A stretch of 25,708 nt of DNA, taken from a virus. The stretch is from IMG/VR virus record IMGVR_UViG_3300030103_003226, positions 3,674 through 29,381 of that record. One strand, given 5' to 3'. The stretch's first letter is position 1, and each line of letters opens with the position of its first letter. The notes under the pieces were generated by a model. It searched no databases. It was not told where the DNA came from and saw only the letters and a program-made list of their open reading frames with translations. Shown here one piece after another: positions 6,703 to 13,309 of this stretch. The translations under genes were made by a program, and so were the position numbers.

Positions 6703-7356
6703 ATGAGTAATACACAAATATTGAGACCATTTGGTCCTTCTCTTTTAAGATCCAAAATGCCTGATGATGTTTTACAGTTGTTAATTAAAAAAACTGATCA
6801 TCATTTAAACGATCCTGTTCTTTCTAAAAAATATGATTGGTCAGATCATTTAGCAGGTAACGTGCAAAAAGAAGTTAGGTTTGAAAACAATTGGCTAACA
6901 ACACTCGAAGCAAAACCTTTTTCTAATTTTATAACAGAGCAAACAGAGTTATATTTAAATGATGAATCTGTTAGTGCTTTTTTTAATGACAGAGTGAAAG
7001 AAGAAAACAAAAAACATCCTTTTAGTAAAATTAATTTAGGATCTGCTTGGATAGTTTCTCAATGGAATGGTGATTTTAATCCAGCACATATGCATGACGG
7101 TTATCTATCAGGAGTATGTTATGTAAAAATGCCAGACATGAATCCAACAATAGAAAATGAAGATCATACAAAAACCTGTTCTAAAATTGCTTTTATTTCT
7201 GGCAATCCAAATCATTTAAATTTACATCAATATGTAATTTTACCTGAACCAGGTGATTTCTTTTTATTTCCTTCTTGGTTAATACACACTGTATATCCGT
7301 TTAGAACACCTAATACAGAAAGAAGATCTGTTTCATTTAATTTATATTTGGAGTAA
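6703..7356 (+). CDS. 2OG-Fe(II) oxygenase-like protein, H-x-H type, paralogue of the 16717-17379 gene
   Basis: This 217-aa protein belongs to the putative 2OG-Fe(II) oxygenase group of the TIGR02466/PF13759 kind. The core shows FNPAHMHDGYLSGVCYV (H129, H131, possibly D132), FLFPSWLIHTVYPF (H195) and ERRSVSFNL (R207/R208). The usual H-x-D is H-x-H here, so the third iron ligand is uncertain. It shares long exact blocks with the minus-strand protein at 16717-17379 (RPFGP, LSKKYD, LAGNVQKEVR, VSQW, GDFNP, VYPFRTPN), so the two are clear paralogues. It starts two bases after the methyltransferase-like gene and ends two bases before the next one. The substrate is unknown. Confidence 0.85.
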   Translation: MSNTQILRPFGPSLLRSKMPDDVLQLLIKKTDHHLNDPVLSKKYDWSDHLAGNVQKEVRFENNWLTTLEAKPFSNFITEQTELYLNDESVSAFFNDRVKEENKKHPFSKINLGSAWIVSQWNGDFNPAHMHDGYLSGVCYVKMPDMNPTIENEDHTKTCSKIAFISGNPNHLNLHQYVILPEPGDFFLFPSWLIHTVYPFRTPNTERRSVSFNLYLE

Positions 7357-7358
7357 CA

Positions 7359-8024
7359 ATGAAAGAATTAGTACAAAAAGCGATGTTAGATAAAACAAAT
7401 TGGCCACTAGGTCAAAAAAATGAAGAACCTGTAACTCACGAAGATAAGCCTATAACTCACGAAAAAGAAATAGTTCAGTGGCTTCACGCATATAATATTG
7501 ATCTGAAAGAAGAGGACATATTTGAAATACTTAGAATGAAAAGACGTTGGTATCCAAAATATAATATGCTTAATCCTGATGCTGTTGCACATGGGGTTAG
7601 AATAATGAATCAAGTAGGACTTCTTGATATGGTTGATATATATACACAATACATAGATGGCGTGTATTTAGATTTTGATAAATGGAAAAAATATCATGAT
7701 TTAGGTTTTACAACTTTAATACCTAATGTATTGGACACACATAAACAAGTTAGAGACATTGACAATTATTTAAACAAAGAATTAGGAATATGTGCTTGTG
7801 CTAATTTTTATTTTGGTAAACCCGGCAGAAGAGCAAGTTTTAATAAACATCGTCATGATTATGACGTTGTAGTAAAACAGATATATGGAACTACAACTTG
7901 GATAGTAAAAGAACAAGAAATAACAATGGAACCACAATCTGTGCTTTTTATTCCAAAAAATACATATCATGAAGTTGTAAGCAAAAACACACCTAAACTT
8001 TCACTGACTATTAATCTTGAATAA
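7359..8024 (+). CDS. JmjC/cupin-like oxygenase
   Basis: This 221-aa protein has an N-terminal helical part (about 1-115) and a C-terminal beta-helix. The core KHRHDYDVVVKQIYGTTTW is laid out like the cupin_4/JmjC ribosomal-oxygenase signature (H-x-D, six residues on a Val, then Q-x-x-G-x-x-x-W). The spacing puts H164 and H166 at the H-x-D positions, with D167 and D169 close by. The distal ligand is H204 in IPKNTYHEVVS, and the protein ends SLTINLE. Relatives hydroxylate ribosomal proteins or other proteins; here the target is unknown. Near the N terminus an imperfect 21-base tandem repeat encodes PVTHEDK then PITHEKE. The gene overlaps the next oxygenase by 8 bases. Confidence 0.72.
   Translation: MKELVQKAMLDKTNWPLGQKNEEPVTHEDKPITHEKEIVQWLHAYNIDLKEEDIFEILRMKRRWYPKYNMLNPDAVAHGVRIMNQVGLLDMVDIYTQYIDGVYLDFDKWKKYHDLGFTTLIPNVLDTHKQVRDIDNYLNKELGICACANFYFGKPGRRASFNKHRHDYDVVVKQIYGTTTWIVKEQEITMEPQSVLFIPKNTYHEVVSKNTPKLSLTINLE
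7428..7469 (+). repeat. Imperfect 21-base tandem repeat inside the cupin-like gene
   Basis: Two 21-base units, 7428-7448 and 7449-7469, match at 16 positions and share the run TAACTCACGAA. They encode PVTHEDK and PITHEKE in frame, which suggests a local duplication that kept the reading frame. Confidence 0.6.
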
Positions 8025-8655
8025 TTTTTATACAAAAGGTTATGATGTAATTAGGTACGCAGTAACCGATGAGCTAACTAATTTTTGTTACAAGTATATT
8101 CGTAATAAAAGAAAAGTAGTTAATCATATGTTTAAATCAAATTATTTATCAAGTAATGATATGAGCTGGGGAACTTGGGAGAATGAAGAATTATTTATGG
8201 ACACTTATTGTCATTACAGTGATTTGGTTATGGAGACTTTATTAGAAAAACTCTTACCAAAAGTAATTAAAAATACTGAATTAAATTTAGTTCCTACATA
8301 TAGCTATCTTCGTATGTATAAAAATAATGATGTATTAACAAGACACAGAGACAGACCTGCTTGTGAGATATCGTGTAGTTTAAATTTGGGTGGAGATGAG
8401 TGGCCTTTATTTTTAGATCCTACTGGAGGAGAAGGAAACAAAGGTGTTCAGATTGATTTAGAGCCAGGTGATATGTTAATTTATAAAGGATGTGACTTTG
8501 AACATTGGAGAGAACCATTTACAGGGCAGGAATGCTGTCAAGTTTTTTTTCATTATAATGACATAGACGGACCTTTTTTTAAAGATAACAAGTATGACTC
8601 AAGACCTTTTTTAGGACTACCTGGTGATTTTAGAAAGTCAAGAAAACAATTATAA
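8017..8655 (+). CDS. 2OG-Fe(II) oxygenase-like protein (HRD type) with TTG start
   Basis: This 212-aa protein contains SYLRMYKNNDVLTRHRD with H110 and D112, a strand CEISCSLNLGGDEWPLFLD, then LEPGDMLIYKGCDFEHW with distal H163, and CCQVFFHYND. This set is common in phage and bacterial oxygenases annotated near the phytanoyl-CoA/prolyl hydroxylase groups. The expected 2-oxoglutarate Arg after the distal His is not obvious; a Gln stands in the corresponding strand. A stop at 8005-8007 closes the frame upstream, so the start must be at or after 8008. The only usual start codon before residue 38 is TTG at 8017, which overlaps the previous gene by 8 bases. Translation is probably coupled. The substrate is unknown. 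Confidence 0.85.
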   Translation: MNNFYTKGYDVIRYAVTDELTNFCYKYIRNKRKVVNHMFKSNYLSSNDMSWGTWENEELFMDTYCHYSDLVMETLLEKLLPKVIKNTELNLVPTYSYLRMYKNNDVLTRHRDRPACEISCSLNLGGDEWPLFLDPTGGEGNKGVQIDLEPGDMLIYKGCDFEHWREPFTGQECCQVFFHYNDIDGPFFKDNKYDSRPFLGLPGDFRKSRKQL

Positions 8656-8664
8656 AAAGATTTC

Positions 8665-8693
8665 TTGATATATTTTGCACACATGTTTAAATT
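8665..8693 (+). promoter_or_regulatory. Candidate sigma70-like promoter
   Basis: TTGATA (8665-8670, 5 of 6) and TAAATT (8688-8693, 4 of 6) are 17 bases apart in the 74-base gap before the 77-aa gene. It would give a leader of roughly 30 bases. Confidence 0.45.
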
Positions 8694-8718
8694 AGATCTC
8701 ACCCAAAAATTATAAATC

Positions 8719-8724
8719 AAGGAG
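8719..8724 (+). promoter_or_regulatory. Strong ribosome binding site
   Basis: AAGGAG lies 5 bases before the ATG at 8730. It is one of the strongest Shine-Dalgarno matches in the window and suggests that the 77-aa protein is made in quantity. Confidence 0.75.
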
Positions 8725-8729
8725 ATATT

Positions 8730-8963
8730 ATGGAAAATCAAGAAGTATTGAAGGCTATAGCTACCCTTGCTGATAAGGTGAGTCGTTACCACGAACGTTT
8801 ATTAGCAGTGGAAAGAGAAAACGAAAAATTAACAAAAGAACTACAAGAACATAGAAATGTTTCACATATACATACAATTCAAGGAAAACCTCATAACACA
8901 GATACACAGGTTATGATAACTGGTTTAGATTCTGATATGGAATGCGAAGCTTGTAGCGCTTAA
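8730..8963 (+). CDS. Small coiled-coil protein
   Basis: This 77-aa protein has residues about 5-45 forming a predicted coiled coil with heptad hydrophobics (VLKAIATLADKV, LLAVERENEKLTKEL), followed by a His/Thr-rich tail and a C-terminal CEACSA with two cysteines three residues apart. It has its own candidate promoter and a strong ribosome binding site, unlike the coupled genes before it. It converges on the end of the large minus-strand operon with a 4-base overlap. No family is recognised. A scaffold, regulator or virion role cannot be told apart from the sequence. Confidence 0.8.
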   Translation: MENQEVLKAIATLADKVSRYHERLLAVERENEKLTKELQEHRNVSHIHTIQGKPHNTDTQVMITGLDSDMECEACSA

Positions 8964-9544
8964 CTATATAAATTAAGTTGATTAATTTTTTTATTTAAAA
9001 ACTCATGCAGCTCTATATTAAATGATATGATAGTCTTACGGGCATCTGTTGCAAAACTAGGTGCTCTATGGATTATTGTACTAGGAAAAATACATAATTC
9101 TCCCTCATTAACTTCTGGTTGAATAACCTTGTTGCCATCATAAATTTCTGTAGCTGGTGAACCGTGATTCATTTCAAGATAGTAAACACCTGTATAATTT
9201 TCAGCATGTGTATGCCAGTCATGTTTATTACCTTTTGTATATTGTTGAAACCAAAGATTATGAATATGCATGTAACCAAAACCTATTTCATTAACACATT
9301 CATTTAGTGCGCCTTTAAAGTTATTGTTGAGTAATATTTGTTTCCACTCTATGTCCATGTCTTTGGACTTTTTCCAATCAGTTTTGTAAATATTATTCTC
9401 ATACATTTCACTTGTATTGGAAATACCTTCTTTCCAGTTTTCAATACAATCCAATATAGGCTGTTTGACTATATTGTGATTAACAAACTGAAGTCTTATA
9501 TAGGGTAATTTTAATTCTAGTGTCTGTTTATTCAGGCGTTTCAC
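8960..9544 (-). CDS. 2OG-Fe(II) oxygenase-like protein (H-x-H type) with GTG start
   Basis: This 194-aa protein ends the 14-gene minus-strand operon. The beta-helix core reads HDWHTHAENYTGVYYLEM (H111, H113, E115), then GELCIFPSTIIHRAPSF (H159) and ARKTIISFNIEL (R169). It belongs with the H-x-H proteins at 9766, 15606, 16717 and 6703. The start is GTG at 9544, which overlaps the end of the 83-aa gene by 17 bases; no ATG is available nearby. It converges with the coiled-coil gene. Substrate and cofactor use are unproven; a cupin-type metal site is an alternative to a true 2-oxoglutarate enzyme. Confidence 0.82.
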   Translation of the reverse strand: MKRLNKQTLELKLPYIRLQFVNHNIVKQPILDCIENWKEGISNTSEMYENNIYKTDWKKSKDMDIEWKQILLNNNFKGALNECVNEIGFGYMHIHNLWFQQYTKGNKHDWHTHAENYTGVYYLEMNHGSPATEIYDGNKVIQPEVNEGELCIFPSTIIHRAPSFATDARKTIISFNIELHEFLNKKINQLNLYS

Positions 9545-9779
9545 CCAACATATCTGCTAAAGATGGCGCAAATACTTTTACGTCTCTTTTAATTTTTTCA
9601 GCAGTTGTAGAAGTTCCAGGATTATCAACATCAGCTTGAGCTTCTGCTTCTGAGTTATACTCAGCACCTGTATCTACATGAGTGATTGTTGTTTCAGTTT
9701 TTACTTTGTAGTGTGGAATCTTTCTTCCATCTTCAGTAGTAATGTGACCTAATAATTCAGCAGGTTCAACTATCGGCAT
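9528..9779 (-). CDS. Conserved hypothetical phage protein, 83 aa
   Basis: This 83-aa acidic protein has N-terminal blocks (LGHITTEDGRKIPHYKV, ITHVDTGAEY) that I recognise as recurrent in marine phage genomes without a known role. The middle is an acidic spacer (SEAEAQADVDNPGTST), and the C terminus (VKVFAPSLADMLGE) is likely helical. It starts at ATG with GGAG 8 bases upstream, overlaps the preceding oxygenase by 14 bases, and overlaps the following one by 17 bases. It lies between two oxygenases. Whether it is a partner or an unrelated virion component is unknown. Confidence 0.75.
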   Translation of the reverse strand: MPIVEPAELLGHITTEDGRKIPHYKVKTETTITHVDTGAEYNSEAEAQADVDNPGTSTTAEKIKRDVKVFAPSLADMLGETPE

Positions 9780-10359
9780 CTTCGTTTCTCCAATTTATGT
9801 TAAAACTGATGATAACTCTATCTTCATCAGAATTATTTGTTTGTACTTCATGTTGTAACCATGATGGGAAAAAAATCAAGGAATTTTCTACAGGTTCCCA
9901 TTGTACGCTGTGAGCGAGGTGTATAGAGGCTTTATCTGTTTTCGGGGGTGATAGTACCTCTGACTGTGGTTTAGGCTCTAGAAACACAATATTTCCACAC
10001 TTTTTTGGAGCTTTTAAATAAAATACACCAGATAAATAGTTATAAGGATGTGTATGTATGTTGTTTCGTGATCCTGGTGGATTTATCATACCCCACATGC
10101 CCGTCATCTCTGGAACATAATTATGTTTAACATCTAGGTGATTAAAACAATCTTTAGCATGTTTTAATATATCACCGACAAGTGGACGAAACTTTTTTAT
10201 ATTGTATATTTCATCATTGCTGTGCCAACCACCAACATTGGACCGTGGCATACCCATTTCATCTTTTGCTTTCAATTGATAAATCCTATCAACGAGATGT
10301 TCGTGGCCTTTTAAGTCTAGTGAAAATACAGGTGTAATAAATAAAGAATGTAGATTCAT
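9766..10359 (-). CDS. 2OG-Fe(II) oxygenase-like protein (TIGR02466/PF13759 kind)
   Basis: This 197-aa protein is the clearest TIGR02466-like member: NVGGWHSNDE near 41-50, NNIHTHPYNYLSGVFYL (H102, H104), CGNIVFLEP, then IFFPSWLQHEVQ (H170) and EDRVIISFNINW (R181). In this family the His positions bind the metal and the Arg is taken to anchor 2-oxoglutarate; biochemistry for most members is lacking. The start is chosen at ATG 10359 because AGGAGG lies four bases upstream and the ATG overlaps the previous stop (ATGA); a start 33 bases further upstream has no such support. It is a coupled member of the minus-strand operon. The substrate is unknown. Confidence 0.88.
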   Translation of the reverse strand: MNLHSLFITPVFSLDLKGHEHLVDRIYQLKAKDEMGMPRSNVGGWHSNDEIYNIKKFRPLVGDILKHAKDCFNHLDVKHNYVPEMTGMWGMINPPGSRNNIHTHPYNYLSGVFYLKAPKKCGNIVFLEPKPQSEVLSPPKTDKASIHLAHSVQWEPVENSLIFFPSWLQHEVQTNNSDEDRVIISFNINWRNEDADS

Positions 10360-10925
10360 TGTGCCTCCTCTGTTAAATCTATATTTACGCACATTCTGTA
10401 TTTTGATAACACAGGATGTGAACCAGTGTGTAAGATATTACCATTAAAAAATAAAAGTCTACCTGCTTTAGGACTTACTTTTTCTTTGATTGTCATATCT
10501 TTATTAAATAATATTGTATCACCGTCACTATCGTTTACGTAATATAGTGCAACAGTGTGTTCTAAATCAAAATCTTTATGTGGTGTATTATGAAAATTGT
10601 TTTTATTATTTGTAAATTGTGTCTGTAAGTTTGCTTTGCTTCTAAGTATATTAAATTTTTTATTAAATCTGTTTTTAATGTTTTTAAATATATGATCGAC
10701 AATAACTTTACCTTGATCAGATACAACGATAGTTTTGTTTTCTTCTCTTTTGTGAATATCATGAACAAACAGTAAATATTCTTTTAAGTGTTTTAGGTTA
10801 TATTTCTTACTAACTTCTGGCGTACATGTTAATAATGATCCGCTCAAGGACCACGGACATCTTAAAAAAGATTTGTGAATTTCATCAACATCTCTCTTAT
10901 CTAATAAATCGTCAATAACAATCAG
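10356..10925 (-). CDS. 2OG-Fe(II) oxygenase-like protein with probable CTG start
   Basis: The catalytic half has HNTPHKDFDLEHTVALYYV (H116 and D118), a strand DGDTILFN, then RLLFFNGNILHTGSH (H166) and KYRMCVNIDL (R177), numbered from a CTG start at 10925. The first usual start codon in frame is TTG at 10847, but the frame stays open upstream to a stop at 10964. The 26 residues before that TTG (IVIDDLLDKRDVDEI, HKSFLRCPWSLSG) look like the normal N-terminal strand and helix of this fold. CTG at 10925 lies one base after the previous stop and 10 bases after AAAGGA, so I take it as the start, giving 189 aa. ATT at 10922, or a frameshift from the upstream gene, remain possible. Confidence 0.78.
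   Translation of the reverse strand: MIVIDDLLDKRDVDEIHKSFLRCPWSLSGSLLTCTPEVSKKYNLKHLKEYLLFVHDIHKREENKTIVVSDQGKVIVDHIFKNIKNRFNKKFNILRSKANLQTQFTNNKNNFHNTPHKDFDLEHTVALYYVNDSDGDTILFNKDMTIKEKVSPKAGRLLFFNGNILHTGSHPVLSKYRMCVNIDLTEEAQ
10364..10369 (-). promoter_or_regulatory. Ribosome binding site deciding the start at 10359
   Basis: Perfect AGGAGG on the minus strand, four bases before ATG at 10359. It fixes the start of the TIGR02466-like oxygenase and overlaps the end of the preceding gene. Confidence 0.8.
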
Positions 10926-10926
10926 T

Positions 10927-11289
10927 CTAAAGTTGTCCTTTAGTGATCTCCAGAAAACTTGCTATAATATGCACCTGATTGGCAGCGTTAGCTTGAACTT
11001 TAAGAATATCACTTTCTTGCAAAACTAAAGGTTGTGTCAATAGTTCTGTGGTTGTTTTTGTAGCAATGCTCTTTTCTTTAAACACTTCAAAGGTTGAAGA
11101 TCCTCTAACAACTTCAACATCGACTAAAGTTGTTGCACCAGAATCATTGCAAACTAAAAGAGATTTTACTACATCTGTAGTAGGCGGAACTGGTGGTGTC
11201 GCACCAGGGTTTGCCGTAGGAACTGTTAAAACAGTTGTTAAATTGGTTGTGGTTACATCCACCATTGCGCTTTTAAAAGTATTAGCCAA
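10927..11289 (-). CDS. Virion-type protein, 120 aa, TTG start
   Basis: This 120-aa Thr/Val-rich beta protein begins (M)ANTFKSAMVDVTTTNLTTV and has a Pro-rich linker (PGATPPVPPTT) near residues 28-38. The pattern resembles small phage head or tail proteins in which strands such as KSLLVCND and VHIIASFLEI form a beta-sandwich. The start is TTG at 11289, with GGAGG nine bases upstream on the minus strand (11303-11299). It overlaps the 55-aa gene by 8 bases. Position next to the 614-aa tail accessory protein supports a virion role. The exact part is unknown. Confidence 0.75.
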   Translation of the reverse strand: MANTFKSAMVDVTTTNLTTVLTVPTANPGATPPVPPTTDVVKSLLVCNDSGATTLVDVEVVRGSSTFEVFKEKSIATKTTTELLTQPLVLQESDILKVQANAANQVHIIASFLEITKGQL

Positions 11290-11449
11290 GGAAAAAAGCC
11301 TCCGACTCCGACTCGTCTTTTAAATCTTGTTGGTAGTTTGTATTAAGTAAAAAAATTATTTGATCTAACAAACTTACCATTTGATCAAATTGATTAGGAT
11401 CATATTCTGGAGTTGAGTTTGGTAATCTTGTTATAGTAATTTTAGCCAT
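11282..11449 (-). CDS. Small conserved-type protein, 55 aa
   Basis: An ORF of 55 residues fills the space between the 614-aa protein and the 120-aa protein. Its ATG overlaps the upstream stop by one base (TAATG), and its stop overlaps the downstream TTG start. The sequence MAKITITRLPNSTPEYDPNQ, followed by a helix rich in Leu/Ile (VSLLDQIIFLLNTNY) and an acidic end (KDESESEAFFLG), looks like a real protein: a short strand, a Pro-Asn turn and an amphipathic helix. I recall similar short ORFs beside tail genes in marine phages. It may be a virion or assembly component. Its small size means gene finders could miss it. Confidence 0.75.
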   Translation of the reverse strand: MAKITITRLPNSTPEYDPNQFDQMVSLLDQIIFLLNTNYQQDLKDESESEAFFLG

Positions 11450-13293
11450 TATCTTCTTCCATCTGGTCTAAGTTGTAATTTAGTAGAACCAAGTCTCCAA
11501 GCTGTATCATCAACAGTATTTGTTTGATATTTAATCTTAACTGCTCTTCCTCTACCTCTTACATCAATTTTTTCTGTAGTGCTAGAAATAGTTCCGGAGG
11601 TAGTAATAGTATCTGCTGATTGAGGATATTGTTCTAATGTTAATGTAGCAGTCATAGTATTGTTTAAATTATCAAAGTCTGGAACAAGTTTACTTACTGA
11701 CATAAGTTCATCACCATCTGCTATTTCAACAGAACCTGATGTTAAAAAAGCTGTAATAGCTGTTCCATCTGCTTGATTATTACCTGTTTCGTGTTCATAA
11801 ACATATGAAGCACCTGCAGATAACCCAAGTATTGTGGAGTTGTTAGCAGACAAGCTAGAGTCATATTCAGTAGCTATAGGCAACTCAAACACATAGGCTC
11901 CTAACCAAGTAGTTCTTGAAAGAGTTGTAGTATACCAAGTGTTTTCCAAATAATTGTAAACAACAGCTCTATCTACTTGTGTAGCGTTTGCTGATGGATA
12001 ATACCAAATTATTTCATTAAAAGCAGAATTTATACCACAGGCTATATCAGCTTTGTTTGTGTAACTTAAATCATCAAATACAAAATCTTGTACTGAACAT
12101 GGCATTTTTTTGACAACACCATCATACATATAGAAAGCATTGTCTGACATCCAATATGAACGACCATTTATTTCTATTGCTGCATGTTGAGCTATTAGAC
12201 CACAGTTAGCTCCTAGTTGTCTAAGACCAAAAGTAAAAGGTGTACCAACAAACTGAACACCATGAAGAGAAGTATCTGTCCAAACAAGAATTTGACCAGA
12301 TGATTTAACAGCACCTACTATTCTGGAACCGTCTGATATACGTAATGAACCAGCTTCGTTTGTTGCTGTAGGTGTATAATCTGTAGCATCTTCTCTGTCA
12401 GAGAATCTAAATAATAAATCATCTTGAGTAGCACTATTTCCTACAGTTGTCTCTGTGCCAAATATCATTAAGTGTCGTGTATCTGTTGACACTAAACTAA
12501 ATCTTGATGCGGTAGGAGAATTAGATAATGTTGTTGCTCTGTTACTTGTACCACCAGACGTGTCCCAAATAAAAGTACCACCATTTAAAACAGTAGCAAT
12601 TAAATCTTCACCAAAATTATCTAAAGACCAGTTTCTTGCATCTACTACAACGCTTGAAGAAGATCTTGGTGTATCCCAAGTGTTTAAATTCCAAGTTAAA
12701 GTTCCCCAACCGTATCCATATGTAGATGTAGAAGGACCAACATTAATTTGATACTTAGCATTACCGGATCCACCTCCACCTGATGTTGAGCCAGATGCAG
12801 CGCTACTATGAGTTACTGTGTAAACACTAGAAGATACTACTGTGGTAACTTCGAACTCGTTGTTCATATCTAATCCATCGATAGTAGAAAAAGAATCAAA
12901 CGTAACAAAATCGCCTTCTTGTGCGCCGTGAGCTGCGTCTTCTACTGAAACTGTTGTGGTACCGTTTGTTGTAAAAGGATTTGTTAAAGCTTCTTCTTCT
13001 CTAATAGGTGTAATGTCGTAAACAGCACCTTCTGAATATAAGTAAAGTTTTCTATCTGTTCCTAAAGCAAGATACCTGGTTCCATCTAAACCAATCCAGC
13101 TATGCGTATCACGGACCACGCCCACAATAGTTCTATTAGGATTTGGTAAATATTTCCAGCCTTGCCATCTCTCAGGTTTACCATAGTGAAAACGAACAAA
13201 ATCAGAGTCAACATACTTACGTTGATCACCCGCTGAGTAAGCAGTATCTTGTTTGTCTATACCTGGTTGGAATTTTAAATCGACTAATTTCAT
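11449..13293 (-). CDS. Tail accessory / DNA stabilisation-like virion protein
   Basis: This 614-aa beta-rich protein has the look of the podovirus tail hub accessory proteins (P22 gp10-like, beta-propeller): an N-terminal block with YVDSDFVRFHYGKPERWQGW, then repeated strand patterns such as RHLMIFG, ILVWTDTSLHGVQFVG, INGRSYWMSDNAFYMYDG and VVYNYLENTWYTT. The inserted stretch at about 105-185, with a Gly/Ser linker (GSTSGGGGSG), is less conserved in style. The gp10 comparison is at the level of layout and should be tested by structure prediction. It starts 16 bases after the glycosyltransferase stop with no clear ribosome binding site. It is the largest gene of the minus operon and lies amid modification genes. 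Confidence 0.8.
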   Translation of the reverse strand: MKLVDLKFQPGIDKQDTAYSAGDQRKYVDSDFVRFHYGKPERWQGWKYLPNPNRTIVGVVRDTHSWIGLDGTRYLALGTDRKLYLYSEGAVYDITPIREEEALTNPFTTNGTTTVSVEDAAHGAQEGDFVTFDSFSTIDGLDMNNEFEVTTVVSSSVYTVTHSSAASGSTSGGGGSGNAKYQINVGPSTSTYGYGWGTLTWNLNTWDTPRSSSSVVVDARNWSLDNFGEDLIATVLNGGTFIWDTSGGTSNRATTLSNSPTASRFSLVSTDTRHLMIFGTETTVGNSATQDDLLFRFSDREDATDYTPTATNEAGSLRISDGSRIVGAVKSSGQILVWTDTSLHGVQFVGTPFTFGLRQLGANCGLIAQHAAIEINGRSYWMSDNAFYMYDGVVKKMPCSVQDFVFDDLSYTNKADIACGINSAFNEIIWYYPSANATQVDRAVVYNYLENTWYTTTLSRTTWLGAYVFELPIATEYDSSLSANNSTILGLSAGASYVYEHETGNNQADGTAITAFLTSGSVEIADGDELMSVSKLVPDFDNLNNTMTATLTLEQYPQSADTITTSGTISSTTEKIDVRGRGRAVKIKYQTNTVDDTAWRLGSTKLQLRPDGRR

Positions 13294-13309
13294 GTCGGAG
13301 TATACTAAA

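Noticed and set aside
7407-7970. Minus-strand open frames opposite the cupin-like gene
   Set aside because: Phe/Tyr/Ile-rich antisense of Lys/Asp/Glu codons in AT-rich DNA; the plus-strand gene has clear ligand motifs.
10360-10392. Extension of the TIGR02466-like gene to 10392
   Set aside because: AGGAGG sits directly before ATG 10359 and would be translated in the longer form; the ATGA overlap also favours 10359.
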